Positions 17,420 through 26,454 of a stretch of 64,000 nt of DNA are shown here, piece by piece (position 1 is the stretch's first letter; each line of letters begins with the position of its first letter). The DNA is from Anaerolineaceae bacterium UBA1363. GTDB lineage: Bacteria > Chloroflexota > Anaerolineae > Anaerolineales > Anaerolineaceae. The stretch covers positions 48,259 to 112,258 of the forward strand of contig DBRR01000021.1 in assembly GCA_002306055.1 (NCBI GenBank), written 5' to 3'. The notes beneath the pieces were generated by a model. It did no database searches. It saw only the letters and a program-made list of their open reading frames with translations, and had not been told where the DNA came from. The position numbers were made by a program, and so were the translations under genes.

Positions 17420-18613
17420 ATGATGACAAAACGATTGATTCCCTCTCTGTTTGCAGTTCTTCTGCTGCTGACAGGTTGTGTGCGCACTACGCCCACGCTA
17501 ACCGGCACACCAGAACCTACCCTTCCAACAGACACCTCGCCCACGTCTACGCCCACGCACATTTCTCCTCTCTATAAACTTCATATTTTTGTGGGCGGTC
17601 ATGGCTGGGCAAGCAATGTTGACCAGACTATCTTCTACAACACGCGAAATTTTGGTGAACATTGGCTCACGGTCACACCTGCTGGCTTGTCCTCACCGGG
17701 ATCCGGCTGGGGAACCACCGCTGCATTCGCCAACGGCGACATCGGTTGGATTTGCCGTTCAGAAACAGAATCTTCCGCCATACTCTATTCGTCGGGTGAT
17801 GGCGGTCGCAACTGGCAGACCTTCAACCTGGATTTCCCGTGTGGGCAAATGTCGGTATTAAATGCAAATGAGGGTTATATCCTCTCCGATCAGGGGGTTG
17901 GCGCTGGTTCTCAATATGTCAGCCTCTACCACACCGCTGATGGGGGACAAAGCTGGGATTTGCGCTTTGAGCATGACCCCGCCAATCCGGATGATCACGG
18001 GCTGCCCACAGGTGGAATCAAAAATTATTTCGGCTTTCTCAGCTCTGATATTGGGTTAGTTGCTGGTTATGAGCCTGTACCAAGCTTAGTTTACTTATTT
18101 CGCACTATTGACGGTGGCACTTCGTGGAAACAGTCTGAATGCAAGAATTTACCAATAGACGAAAACCAGGAAACCAGTGTCGAGAAGATTATTCGGATCA
18201 ATGCCACCACAGCCATCCTCCCCATTCGGTCTTATCTGGCTAATGGGAATAGTATCACTTACTTTTGCAGCACCACGGATGCTGCCGAGACTTGGCTGTA
18301 TGTGGGAATGCTTGAAAACGTTGAGTTCTTTGACTTTGGGTCGCTGCTGACAGGCGTGGCATTTGGCCAGGGAAAGATGTTCCAAACAGAAGATGGCGGT
18401 TTAACCTGGACCGAGACCACCGCCGGGTTACCCCCCGCGGTCACTCCTGTATCGTTGGATATGATCAACGATCTCGTCGGCTTCCTCACAGCAACGATCA
18501 CACCGGAAACCCTGACCGACAATCGCATTTACATGACAGGCAACAACGGCAAGGACTGGCAGCCCATTCCAGGGAACATCATCGAGTCAACCACCATCAA
18601 CTCGACGCCTTAG
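17420..18613 (+). CDS. Secreted lipoprotein with YCF48/BNR-type beta-propeller repeats
   Basis: A 397-residue predicted lipoprotein. The signal peptide RLIPSLFAVLLLLTGC ends in a lipobox Cys (about residue 20), then a Thr/Pro-rich linker (PTLPTDTSPTSTPT) leads to the folded domain. Several BNR/Asp-box-like blades are visible: SSGDGGRNWQTF, HTADGGQSWDLRF, RTIDGGTSWKQS, QTEDGGLTWTET, MTGNNGKDWQPI. These match the photosystem-assembly-factor YCF48/Hcf136-like or sialidase-like propeller superfamily. Function is unknown; it probably sits on the cell surface. GGAGG precedes tandem ATGs at 17420 and 17423. A deacetylase relic follows in the same frame after the stop. Confidence 0.75.
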   Translation: MMTKRLIPSLFAVLLLLTGCVRTTPTLTGTPEPTLPTDTSPTSTPTHISPLYKLHIFVGGHGWASNVDQTIFYNTRNFGEHWLTVTPAGLSSPGSGWGTTAAFANGDIGWICRSETESSAILYSSGDGGRNWQTFNLDFPCGQMSVLNANEGYILSDQGVGAGSQYVSLYHTADGGQSWDLRFEHDPANPDDHGLPTGGIKNYFGFLSSDIGLVAGYEPVPSLVYLFRTIDGGTSWKQSECKNLPIDENQETSVEKIIRINATTAILPIRSYLANGNSITYFCSTTDAAETWLYVGMLENVEFFDFGSLLTGVAFGQGKMFQTEDGGLTWTETTAGLPPAVTPVSLDMINDLVGFLTATITPETLTDNRIYMTGNNGKDWQPIPGNIIESTTINSTP

Positions 18614-18835
18614 CCACTTTACACCCGCGACTGGGCTGGGCTCGCTCCTGAAGCCATCCTGGCGAATGTTTCCGAAAAGTTACAGCCCGGCAGAGTCATT
18701 CTTTTTCATGATGGTGGCGAAGACCGCCAAAATACGGTCGAGGCGCTTGATCTGGTATTGCACGAACTGATCATGCAGGGGTACCAGTTTTTACCCTATT
18801 GCACCGAGGGGGGGCAGGCAATTATTGGTGGGTGA
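18614..18835 (+). pseudogene. C-terminal remnant of a polysaccharide deacetylase
   Basis: After the TAG of the propeller gene the same frame stays open for 73 codons and reads LAPEAILANVSEKLQPGRVI and LFHDGGEDRQNTVEALD, ending GYQFLPYC.... This matches the last third of NodB-type polysaccharide deacetylases (motif with HDGG...T..AL near the C-terminus). The catalytic N-terminal motifs are missing and there is no start codon or ribosome site, so it is a relic. Confidence 0.65.
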
Positions 18836-18922
18836 ATCCTCAAGATCTTGCAGGCAATTATTAACGCAAGATTAACCTTTGTTGGAATTTCGTAAATCTT
18901 AGCTTGACTCGGAATTATTAAC

Positions 18923-18950
18923 TTGCAATTCTGTTGTTTTCTTGTATACT
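18923..18950 (+). promoter_or_regulatory. Promoter of the TrmH-family gene
   Basis: TTGCAA (18923-18928), 16-bp spacer, TATACT (18945-18950). Transcription would begin almost at the foot of the large hairpin that follows. Confidence 0.6.
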
Positions 18951-18958
18951 ATGAAGAG

Positions 18959-18995
18959 TTAGGCGCTTGGGTGCCCCCCTCACCCAGGCGCCTAA
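18959..18995 (+). promoter_or_regulatory. Large hairpin at the 5' end of the TrmH-family mRNA
   Basis: TTAGGCGCTTGGGTG pairs with CACCCAGGCGCCTAA, a 15-bp stem with one G-U pair and a CCCCCCT loop. It starts about 8 nt after the -10 box and has no U-tract, so it looks like a 5'-stabilising or regulatory leader element rather than a terminator. Confidence 0.6.
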
Positions 18996-19027
18996 CAATT
19001 TAATTCCCACGGAAGTAAAATTGATCC

Positions 19028-19675
19028 ATGGATTTCGACAAGTCTGGGTTCATTTTCTTTCAGTGCAGTAATTCTCGCTGTGGTCTGCGATTCCCCCTTG
19101 ACATTGAGCTTTACGATGGACGCTATTGTCCGCGCTGTGGCGCGCCTCTTGAAAGGCACGAGGCTGGCATCCTGGCTCAAAAGCCCCCTGCAGCACCAAA
19201 GCCTGAGTTCAAGGTAATCGGCGCGCTCGACAATATCCGCTCAGTATATAATGTCGGTGCCATCTTTCGTACTGCAGATGGAGCCGGTCTCGCAGAACTA
19301 TTGCTTGGCGGTATCACTCCAACCCCTGATGAACAGCCAGCCATCAGCAAAACCTCCCTTGGGGCTGAAAAGAGCATTAAGTGGAGCTATTGTCCAAATC
19401 TGCCTGAGGTACTGGTCGACCTAAAAGCCAACAAATGTCTGATCCTCGCCCTCGAGTTCGCCCCTGGCGCTTCTTCCCTGCAGGCGTTTCGACTGAGCCA
19501 CCCTATGCCCGACCAAGTAGTGCTGGTGGTGGGCAACGAACCCGCCGGGGTCGATCCTGCGATCCTGCGAATCGCGGACAAGGTAGTTTATATACCCATG
19601 AATGGTGATAAAACCTCTCTAAACGTATCCGTCGCGTTTGGCATAGCAGTCTACCAATTATTGCGGTTTTATTGA
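19028..19675 (+). CDS. TrmH/SpoU-family RNA 2'-O-methyltransferase with N-terminal zinc ribbon
   Basis: A 215-residue protein. Residues about 11-46 form a zinc ribbon (CSNSRCGLRFPLD then YCPRCGAPLERH). The rest is a SPOUT domain with motif 1 NIRSVYNVGAIFRTADGAG, motif 2 VVLVVGNEPAGVD, and motif 3 YIPMNGDKTSLNVSVAFGIA. These knotted enzymes transfer methyl from SAM to ribose 2'-OH of tRNA or rRNA. The zinc ribbon is an uncommon N-terminal addition and may help RNA binding. Target nucleotide unknown. The ATG lies after a long hairpin leader. Confidence 0.85.
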   Translation: MDFDKSGFIFFQCSNSRCGLRFPLDIELYDGRYCPRCGAPLERHEAGILAQKPPAAPKPEFKVIGALDNIRSVYNVGAIFRTADGAGLAELLLGGITPTPDEQPAISKTSLGAEKSIKWSYCPNLPEVLVDLKANKCLILALEFAPGASSLQAFRLSHPMPDQVVLVVGNEPAGVDPAILRIADKVVYIPMNGDKTSLNVSVAFGIAVYQLLRFY

Positions 19676-19678
19676 AAA

Positions 19679-19707
19679 AAAGGGCTCTGGCAGTGCCAAA
19701 GCCCTTT
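19679..19707. terminator. Bidirectional terminator between TrmH-family gene and glgC
   Basis: AAAGGGCTCTGGCA and TGCCAAAGCCCTTT form a long near-perfect stem (one mismatch) with A-rich sequence on the left and T-rich on the right, between convergent genes. Confidence 0.75.
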
Positions 19708-19729
19708 GATTTATATCAAATACTAAGCA

Positions 19730-20989
19730 TCAAGGCTGAATAATCGTCCCAGCCGGGATGGTGGTGTTTTTTGGGATCACCACGATACCATCCCGCACTT
19801 TATAAAGGGCGTGATCCACCTCGTGATTAAGGGGGAAAGGCTTGATGATGACGTTATCACCAATGCTGGTATTTTTATCAATGATCGCACCCTGAATTTT
19901 GCAATTGCATCCAATTCCGAGCGGCGCGCCATTGGTTTGGTTGCCATACCAGTCGGCACCCATCACGATCGTGTCTCTAACTTCCGTTCCGCTCCCGATA
20001 ATACTGCGCAACCCGATCAGACTATGTTCCAAAACAGCATTATCAATAGCGCAGCCTTCGGCCAGGAGGACATGCTTGCAAGTCGTGCCAGTTATGCGGG
20101 AACCGGGTAAAAAGCGTGGGTGAGTAAAGATAGGGTGGTCTGGATCGAAGAAGTCAAATTCCGGATGGTCATCCGTAAGTTCCAGGTTTGTGTCATAAAA
20201 AGTGCGGATCGTTCCGATATCGCGCCAATATCCTTCAAAGTTATACCCAAAAACACGCTTACCGGTTCGGATCAGATACGGAATGATATCTCCACCAAAG
20301 TCATCCAACTTGTGATCGGCGTAATCAGGCCGCAGCACATCCGACAGCAAATCGATGTTGAAGATGTAAATGCCCATTGAGCCAAGATAGGGGGATTCAG
20401 GATCGTCACGGCTTACCAATTTTGAGAGGAGCTCCGGGTCTTTAGGTTTTTCAGCGAAGTCTGTAATACGTCCGTCTTCATCACGCTTAAGGATGCCAAA
20501 GCGGAAGGCGTCTTCCTTGAGCACAGGCTGCACTGCCACGGTTATATCCGCGTTAGTGGCAATGTGAAATTCGACCATCTTGGAATAGTCCATGCGGTAG
20601 AGGTGATCGCCTGCCAGGATTAGCACATACTTCGAACGGCTGGAACGGATCTCCCGAATCTGTTTGCGAACTGCATCAGCCGTGCCCTGGTACCAGTCGG
20701 TGTGTTCGATGGTCTGCTCTGCCGCCCAAACTTGCACCCACCCGCCATGGAAGTTGTCAAAATTGTAGGTACGGGTGATGTGCCGGTGCAAGGAGACCGA
20801 AAGAAATTGGGTCAGAACGGATATTTTAAAGATGCCTGAATTAATGCAATTGCTAATCGGGATGTCAATTAAGCGATACTTCCCGGCAATTGGGACAGCC
20901 GGCTTAGCCCGCTCAGCAGTGAGCGGATAAAGCCGCTTGCCCTGACCTCCACCTAAAATGACTGCGAGGACTTCGTCCAGATTGGCCAT
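19730..20989 (-). CDS. glgC: Glucose-1-phosphate adenylyltransferase
   Basis: A 419-residue ADP-glucose pyrophosphorylase, the committed step of bacterial glycogen synthesis. The N-terminal nucleotidyltransferase domain reads LAVILGGGQGKRLYPLT, followed by KPAVPIAGKYRLIDIPISN. The substrate-binding GSMGIYIF and the FEGYWRDIGT motif are present. The C-terminal left-handed beta-helix (hexapeptide repeats such as CAIDNAVLEHSLIGLRSIIG) completes the family architecture. ATG 20989 is chosen because AAAGGGAT lies six bases upstream and homologs begin at this point; the upstream in-frame extension is spurious. It is 81 bp after recN and may be the last gene of the nadK-recN group. Confidence 0.93.
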   Translation of the reverse strand: MANLDEVLAVILGGGQGKRLYPLTAERAKPAVPIAGKYRLIDIPISNCINSGIFKISVLTQFLSVSLHRHITRTYNFDNFHGGWVQVWAAEQTIEHTDWYQGTADAVRKQIREIRSSRSKYVLILAGDHLYRMDYSKMVEFHIATNADITVAVQPVLKEDAFRFGILKRDEDGRITDFAEKPKDPELLSKLVSRDDPESPYLGSMGIYIFNIDLLSDVLRPDYADHKLDDFGGDIIPYLIRTGKRVFGYNFEGYWRDIGTIRTFYDTNLELTDDHPEFDFFDPDHPIFTHPRFLPGSRITGTTCKHVLLAEGCAIDNAVLEHSLIGLRSIIGSGTEVRDTIVMGADWYGNQTNGAPLGIGCNCKIQGAIIDKNTSIGDNVIIKPFPLNHEVDHALYKVRDGIVVIPKNTTIPAGTIIQP

Positions 20990-21070
20990 ATTATCCCTTT
21001 CAACATAATTCGTGCATTCTTTGATGAAGTTGTTAAGTTGGTAATAATCTCTGCCTGGTGAAATAACCAC

Positions 21071-22798
21071 CTATATTGTACTAGTAATTTTGGCGACCGT
21101 ACCTAAAATTTCTCTGGCTGACTCCAATGTGACAGATGTGCTGGCGCCAAGCATTGCTGCTAATTCTTCCACGCGCTCCTCCCCCTCCAGTTTCTCTACT
21201 TGCGTGGAAGTACGCCCATTTTCGCTGCGTTTGCTGACGTGAAAATGCAGATCGCCAAACGCCGCCAACTGTGGTAAATGCGTGACACACAGGACCTGGT
21301 GCTTTTTTCCCAGGTTCCAGAGCATCCCACCCACGGTCATACCGACCCGGCCGCCGATTCCGCTGTCGATTTCATCGAACACCAGCGTTGGGATATGGTC
21401 CACCTCAGCCAGCACAGTCTTTAGTGCCAACATCAGACGGGATGTTTCTCCTCCCGAGGCAGTCTTCGCAAGTGGTTTAAAGCCTTCCCCCGGGTTGGTT
21501 TCAATCAAAAACTCGATCTGATCCACACCATTGGCGTCAAACGCAAGCGTACGACCACCCAGGGTCAGTCCCTGTTCTGCTTCTACCACCGTTTGGCTAA
21601 CCTGGAACCTGGCTTTTTCCATCTCGAGCAGGTGAAGCTGTTGTTCCACACCGTCAGCAAGCCGGCTGGCGGCAAGTCTCCGCTGTTCGGAGAGCTGCGA
21701 CGCTAAATCGCTGAGCATTTGCTTGATCTGGCTCAGTTTTTCTTGGACTTCATTGATCTGTCCTTCCACACCTTCCACTTTTTCCAACTCTTGAGTCGCC
21801 ACTCGAAGGTGATCCAGTGCCGAAGTCAATGAGCCGCCGTACTTTCGCTTTAGGCGATTAAATAGCTCCAGCCGTTCTTCGATCTGATCCAGTCGGGTCG
21901 GATTAAACTCGATCCCTTCCAGGTAACCGCGCAGCTCGTATGTCAGATCGGATAGCGAGCTGAGAGCGTCCTCAGCTTGTTGCGCCAAAGCTTGCATTTG
22001 TGGGTCGATGCGGGCAAGCTCCGCTAGGTCGCGTGCGGCTTGCCCAAGCAAATCCGTAGCAGCGGAACCGCCGTCGGTACCCTCATCCAATAAAGCCAGA
22101 GCGGACTGACTGAGAGAGCTCAACGTTTCGGCATTCATCAGGCGGGTGCGCTCCTGTGCCAGGCTTTCTTCCTCATCCAGTTTGATGCGCGCGTCTCCGA
22201 TTTCCTGGATCTGGTATTTCAGCATATCAGCCCGGTCGCGGGCAGTCTTTTCGATTGCATGCAGTTCGTCCAACTGCTTTACCAGAAGCGACCAATCCTT
22301 GAACTGACTCTGATAAATAGCCAGGGTTTCTTGGTCATGCGCAAAACGATCCAGCAGATCACGGTGATTGCGAACTTTTAGCAAGGAAAGGTGGTCGGAC
22401 TGCCCATGCACGTCCACCAGGGCTTCCCCAATCTCAGACTGAACACTCAAACTAACCGTCCGACCGTTCACCCGGGCAATCGTCCGCCCTTCAGCCCGGA
22501 TCTCGCGCCCAAGCCAAAGCCGATCTGGCTCTTCCAGCAACCCTTCGCGGTCCAGAATTTCGGTGATCAGTTCGCGCTCGGGTCCATCCAGGCGGAAAAA
22601 GCCTTCCACAATCGCCCGGCTTGCGCCTTTGCGGATGCTGGTTGTGTCCACCCGCGCGCCGAGGATTGCCTCCAAGGCATCCAGGATGATGGACTTCCCG
22701 GCGCCTGTTTCACCGGTAAAGACCACCAGCCCGGGTGTGAACTGGAGTGTCAGATCATCGATGATGGCGAAATCGCGGATGCGCAGTTCTTCCAGCAT
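21071..22798 (-). CDS. recN: DNA repair protein RecN
   Basis: A 575-residue SMC-like ATPase acting in double-strand-break repair. It shows Walker A FTGETGAGKSIILDAL (about residues 31-46), a long coiled-coil middle with the RecN-typical LVDVHGQSDHLSL, then the signature KTASGGETSRLMLALK, Walker B PTLVFDEIDSGIGG, and the QVLCVTHLPQLAAFGD switch. Length is normal for the family. GAGGACTT precedes ATG 22798. It is 6 bp after the zinc-ribbon membrane gene, and nadK lies upstream; nadK-recN neighbourhoods are common in bacteria. Confidence 0.95.
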   Translation of the reverse strand: MLEELRIRDFAIIDDLTLQFTPGLVVFTGETGAGKSIILDALEAILGARVDTTSIRKGASRAIVEGFFRLDGPERELITEILDREGLLEEPDRLWLGREIRAEGRTIARVNGRTVSLSVQSEIGEALVDVHGQSDHLSLLKVRNHRDLLDRFAHDQETLAIYQSQFKDWSLLVKQLDELHAIEKTARDRADMLKYQIQEIGDARIKLDEEESLAQERTRLMNAETLSSLSQSALALLDEGTDGGSAATDLLGQAARDLAELARIDPQMQALAQQAEDALSSLSDLTYELRGYLEGIEFNPTRLDQIEERLELFNRLKRKYGGSLTSALDHLRVATQELEKVEGVEGQINEVQEKLSQIKQMLSDLASQLSEQRRLAASRLADGVEQQLHLLEMEKARFQVSQTVVEAEQGLTLGGRTLAFDANGVDQIEFLIETNPGEGFKPLAKTASGGETSRLMLALKTVLAEVDHIPTLVFDEIDSGIGGRVGMTVGGMLWNLGKKHQVLCVTHLPQLAAFGDLHFHVSKRSENGRTSTQVEKLEGEERVEELAAMLGASTSVTLESAREILGTVAKITSTI

Positions 22799-22804
22799 AA
22801 GTCC

Positions 22805-23338
22805 TCAAATACGCAAGCCTCTGGATTGAGCATAAGCCGAGGTGGAAACCAGGGCAGCATAAACTGCCCGCCAGATTAGCGGCATGAGATTTCCGCTTCC
22901 AGTCAGAAGCGGTCCCGAGCCGCTCAGCAGCGGTAGGATCGCCAAAATCAGCAAAGGCAGCGCGCCAACAATAGCCCCAACCAGAACCGCTTTGTTGAGC
23001 GCCTTGCTGCGCCGGCGGTTAACCACCAGGCGCACAGCGTTCGAGATCAGCGTACCAACTCCTGGAGCAACCAGGATTGTAAAGAAACCAAGCAAGCCTG
23101 CCAGCCAGCTGCCAGCAAAGGAAATCAGGGCGGCGACAGCAAAGCCCAAAAATGGGTCAAGCCTTTTGGTAGTGTCAAACGCGCGCTGCTGTTCACGCAC
23201 ACATTCCGCGCAGCGATAGCCCGTTTCCGTCAGGATCGCTGTTGCAGGGGTGATGGGCTTGTTGCAGCGATTGCAGCGCAATTGCACGTTTTCTTCGGGG
23301 ATTTCCTTTGGATCAGCCATTGGGTTGTGTTCAGTCAT
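22805..23338 (-). CDS. Zinc-ribbon membrane protein of unknown function
   Basis: A 177-residue protein with an N-terminal treble-clef-like ribbon (LRCNRCNKPITPATA then YRCAECVREQQ). About three hydrophobic segments follow (FLGFAVAALISFAG, LLGFFTILVAPGVGTLI, AVLVGAIVGALPLLILAILP), with a basic NRRRSK turn. No enzyme motif is visible. The start ATG 23338 overlaps the nadK stop by 8 bp; ATG 23320 is an alternative. Being wedged between nadK and recN with overlaps implies co-expression, but no function can be assigned. Confidence 0.7.
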   Translation of the reverse strand: MTEHNPMADPKEIPEENVQLRCNRCNKPITPATAILTETGYRCAECVREQQRAFDTTKRLDPFLGFAVAALISFAGSWLAGLLGFFTILVAPGVGTLISNAVRLVVNRRRSKALNKAVLVGAIVGALPLLILAILPLLSGSGPLLTGSGNLMPLIWRAVYAALVSTSAYAQSRGLRI

Positions 23339-24212
23339 TAGATTCCATTTCAAGGATCGGATTCCGCTGGAGTATGGCGGCAAGATCGCGATAGAAGTAA
23401 TTAGGTTCACCAAATCGCGCCATCAGCAGGGATTTTTTGTTCGCTGTAACGCGGATGCTGTTTTCTGGACCGATGGAGATCGGTGTTGTACCGTCAACGC
23501 TGAGCACCACCTCAAAATCACTGATTGCGCGTAAGTTGACAACTGCGCCTTCCGCCAGCACGACAGCCCGATCGAGCGAAAGATGCGGGGCAATGGGCAA
23601 CACGAGCATATTGCGCAATTCTGGAGGAAGAATGGGTCCCCCGGCAGCCAGGGCGTAGGCTGTCGAGCCAGTCGCCGTCGCCACGATCAAACCATCGGCA
23701 ATGTAGGACATCATGTAGCCTTCATTAAGATCCACGCGCACTTCGATTGGCCGGGCATCTCTTCCCCGGGAGATAAGCGCTTCATTGATCACATCCCAGC
23801 GCTGTATCACATCGCCATTTTCGAGAAACTCAGCCTGAAGCATCATGCGTCTTTCAAGGTGGTAGTCTGCATTTAACAACCGTTGAAGGTTTTTCTCAAT
23901 GTCGTTCTCGTTCAATTCAACCAGGAAACCCAACCGACCAGCCTGGACACCCAGCAAGGGTATGTCAAGCGGGGCGCAGAGGTGACCAGCCCTCAGGAGC
24001 GTGCCGTCTCCGCCGATGACAATAACCAGATCGTGTCCATCAAGGTGGGGAACTTGTGTGGGGTGCTCATAATCGTAGCAGAAGATTTTGTGGTCAACAG
24101 CCTGTGTCTTCAGGCATGCAGAGATGCGATCTGCCAGAAGAGAGGCTTTTGGAACCGCCGCATTCGGCAGTAGCAGGATATTCTTGGGAACAAAAGGGGT
24201 CATGGAGTGCAT
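23331..24212 (-). CDS. nadK: NAD kinase
   Basis: A 293-residue enzyme phosphorylating NAD to NADP. Family hallmarks are the GGDGTLLRAGHL loop (about residue 67), GRLGFLVELNEND, the NEALISRG segment, and TATGSTAYALAAGGPIL. Length is normal. Start ATG 24212 is preferred: a TATAAT -10 box ends 7 bases before it, so the transcript may be leaderless, and no ribosome site precedes this or the alternative ATG 24203. It heads the operon nadK, zinc-ribbon protein, recN, perhaps glgC. It complements the NAD-synthesis genes at 30.8-33.8 kb. Confidence 0.93.
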   Translation of the reverse strand: MHSMTPFVPKNILLLPNAAVPKASLLADRISACLKTQAVDHKIFCYDYEHPTQVPHLDGHDLVIVIGGDGTLLRAGHLCAPLDIPLLGVQAGRLGFLVELNENDIEKNLQRLLNADYHLERRMMLQAEFLENGDVIQRWDVINEALISRGRDARPIEVRVDLNEGYMMSYIADGLIVATATGSTAYALAAGGPILPPELRNMLVLPIAPHLSLDRAVVLAEGAVVNLRAISDFEVVLSVDGTTPISIGPENSIRVTANKKSLLMARFGEPNYFYRDLAAILQRNPILEMESND

Positions 24213-24219
24213 GCGGTTT

Positions 24220-24225
24220 ATTATA
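24220..24225 (-). promoter_or_regulatory. Candidate -10 box of the nadK operon
   Basis: TATAAT on the minus strand, 7 bases from ATG 24212, implying a leaderless mRNA. Confidence 0.4.
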
Positions 24226-24236
24226 GTCGGATTCAA

Positions 24237-24662
24237 ATCGCGATTTCCAATTCACAATCCACAAGCTGTTCCGGCAATCCCGGTTGTGAGAAGAGAGCTT
24301 GTCAACCCTGCATACTCTTGACCTTTTACATAGTCCTGAAAATAAACATTTTCTATGTCAAAAAAGGCAGGTCGCCACGCAAAAGAGGCTCGCGATGACG
24401 ACTTCACTTGCACATCAAAATGATTGCGATGTTCAATCCGGCAATATGGGAGCAATAAACTCCAGCCGGATTCAACTGAGGAATCCGGCCTACGAAAAGA
24501 CATGCCTTCCCCTTGGGGGAACCCGTGTCAAGCCAGGGCAGGTGGGGACCGCTTGCGGTGGATGAGGGTTTCTTGTCATCATTGTGAAGAAGACCTTGAC
24601 CTTGACCTACAAGGAAATCAGCAAATATCGTATACTCAACTCTTGGAGCAATCAAAACAAAC
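24237..24662. repeat. Intergenic region with two repeat-like relics
   Basis: No gene is supported. Bases about 24355-24402 resemble, on the minus strand, the dispersed 'GTCATTGCGAGC...GTGGCGACCTGCC' element common in many bacterial genomes. Bases about 24460-24570 resemble dispersed 'CCTCATCC...CCCAAGGGGAAGG' sequences. Both identities are recalled patterns and unverified. A thiamine riboswitch was looked for, because the following transporter is THI5-like, and was not seen. Confidence 0.35.
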
Positions 24663-25475
24663 ATGAAAGAGCCGCTGTCTGCTTCCACAAAGATTGATTT
24701 CTGGCAGCGCCTGAGCAGAAACCGGGCGCTTCTGCTGCTTTTGTCCTTATTACTTTTCCTTCTGATCTGGCAAATGCTGGTAATAGTGTTGAATCTGCCT
24801 GGCTTTATTCTGCCCAGCCCTGCCGAAGTAGGCAGAAAATTTCTTAGTGTCCTCAGCACTGGTTTACTTTGGCGGCACTTTTCTTCTACTTTGGGGGAAA
24901 TCCTGCTGGGGCTGCTGATTGGCATCAGTGCTGCCACGCTCCTTGGCTATGCGCTTTCCAAATCCCCGTTGGCTGAGCGCTTACTCTCGCCTTTCCTGGT
25001 GGGCAGTCAGTCCATCCCCATGGTTGCGGTTGCGCCTTTGTTGGTCATTTGGTTCGGACCGGGCTTGCTCAGCAAAGTGCTCATTTGCTCACTGACAGTT
25101 TTCTTCCCGGTGCTGATCAACACGCTTGTAGGTCTGAGGGATGTTCCGCCTGAGTTGCGGGAAGTGATGCGTTCCCTCCGGGCTACCCCTGCCCAGACGT
25201 TGCGTTATCTCGAGATCCCTGCCGCAATGCCGGTGTTCCTTGGGGGCTTGCGCATTGGGGCGAGCCTGTCTGTGATCGGCGCCATTGTGGGAGAGCTGGT
25301 AGCCTCAGATCGCGGACTCGGCTTTCTGATCAACGTTGGACGCGGGCAGTATGACACGGCGCTGGTTTTTGTAGCGGTCATTTGCCTGGTTGTGCTGGCA
25401 GCCAGCCTGTATGGGCTTGTGCTGCTGTTGGAAAACAAAGTCCTGTCCTGGCAAACCTGGCGCAAGGAAGCCTAA
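24663..25475 (+). CDS. ABC transporter permease (SsuC/ThiX type)
   Basis: A 270-residue inner-membrane permease with about six hydrophobic helices and the BPD_transp_1 cytoplasmic EAA-like loop (DVPPELREVMRSLRATPAQTL). It belongs to the TauC/SsuC/ThiX group, which import sulfonates, nitrate or thiamine precursors with NMT1/THI5-type binding proteins. The next two genes supply exactly such a binding lipoprotein and an ATPase, giving a complete importer. The gene starts at ATG 24663 directly after a long non-coding stretch. Confidence 0.88.
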   Translation: MKEPLSASTKIDFWQRLSRNRALLLLLSLLLFLLIWQMLVIVLNLPGFILPSPAEVGRKFLSVLSTGLLWRHFSSTLGEILLGLLIGISAATLLGYALSKSPLAERLLSPFLVGSQSIPMVAVAPLLVIWFGPGLLSKVLICSLTVFFPVLINTLVGLRDVPPELREVMRSLRATPAQTLRYLEIPAAMPVFLGGLRIGASLSVIGAIVGELVASDRGLGFLINVGRGQYDTALVFVAVICLVVLAASLYGLVLLLENKVLSWQTWRKEA

Positions 25476-25485
25476 GGAGAAACCA

Positions 25486-26454
25486 TTGAAACGTTTGATA
25501 TTCTTCGCACTGATCTTATGCCTGGTGCTGACCGCCTGCAGCCCATCCACCCCGGAACCTGCACTCACGAAAGTCACGCTCAACCTGACCTACATTCCTA
25601 ACGTCCAGTTTGCGCCGTTTTATGTCGCGATTGAAAACGGGATTTTTGCTAAATATGGTCTTGACGTGACCCTGGCTTATGGTAATGAAGCTGATTTGGT
25701 GGCGTTGGTCGGTTCAGACAATCAGCAGTTCATGATTGCTTCTGGTGAGCAGGTGCTGCTCAGCCGTGCCCAAGGCTTGCCGGTGATCTCGGTGAGGGGA
25801 TGGTACAAAGATTATCCGGTGGGTATTGCTTCATTAAAAACCAGCCAAATCAGCCAGCCAGCCGACCTGCGCGGCAAGGTGATCGGTCTGCCAGGGCTAT
25901 ATGGCGCAAATTACATCGGCTTTGAGGCCCTGGCTGCCCATGCTGGCTTAACCGATGCCGATTACGAACTGCGGTCAATTGGTTTCACACAGGTGGAAGC
26001 ACTGGTCACTGAACAGGTGGATGCAGTGGTAGTCTACCTGGCGAACGAACCCGTGCAACTGCGAGCCCGCGGATATGAAATTAATCTTCTGAGGGTGGCA
26101 GATTATCTCTCATTGGTGGGCAACTGCCTGGTGACAAACGAAAAATCACTGAGTGAACGCTCGGACCTGGTGCAGAGGATGGTCAACGCCATGCAGGATG
26201 CCCTGGTCGCCACTGCCGCGGATCCGGACATGGCGTACGAAGTCAGCCGGAAATACGTGGAAAACCTGGCCGCTGATGACCCGATCCAAAAGCAGGTTTT
26301 GCTGGAATCGATCAAACTCTGGCAGCTTGAACCGGAACCATCAGAGGTGGAGGTCAAGCGTTGGGAGAATATGCAAACCATTCTGCTGAACTTGGGTTTA
26401 ATGACCAACCAAATCGATGTCAGGGAGGCGTTCAGTGATGCCTTCACCCAGTGA
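25486..26454 (+). CDS. ABC transporter substrate-binding lipoprotein (NMT1/THI5-like)
   Basis: A 322-residue predicted lipoprotein. The start is TTG 25486, since AAGGAG lies upstream and the protein then begins with a clean signal peptide ending LVLTAC (lipobox). An ATG 96 bp upstream would lie inside the permease gene and give no signal. The mature part begins VTLNLTYIPNVQFAPFYVAI, the hallmark of NMT1/THI5 proteins binding pyrimidine thiamine precursors or related compounds. The GNEADLVALVGSDNQQFMIAS and GLPGLYGANYIG segments fit the two-lobed fold. The ligand is probably a thiamine precursor; sulfonate-like ligands cannot be excluded. Confidence 0.85.
   Translation: MKRLIFFALILCLVLTACSPSTPEPALTKVTLNLTYIPNVQFAPFYVAIENGIFAKYGLDVTLAYGNEADLVALVGSDNQQFMIASGEQVLLSRAQGLPVISVRGWYKDYPVGIASLKTSQISQPADLRGKVIGLPGLYGANYIGFEALAAHAGLTDADYELRSIGFTQVEALVTEQVDAVVVYLANEPVQLRARGYEINLLRVADYLSLVGNCLVTNEKSLSERSDLVQRMVNAMQDALVATAADPDMAYEVSRKYVENLAADDPIQKQVLLESIKLWQLEPEPSEVEVKRWENMQTILLNLGLMTNQIDVREAFSDAFTQ

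Noticed and set aside
24351..24580. Coding remnant before the ABC importer
   Set aside because: Frames are short and composition resembles dispersed intergenic repeats; no protein family recognised.
24541..24662. TPP riboswitch before the THI5-like importer
   Set aside because: The conserved CUGAGA and GAACCUGAUCUGG-type segments are not present in the leader.
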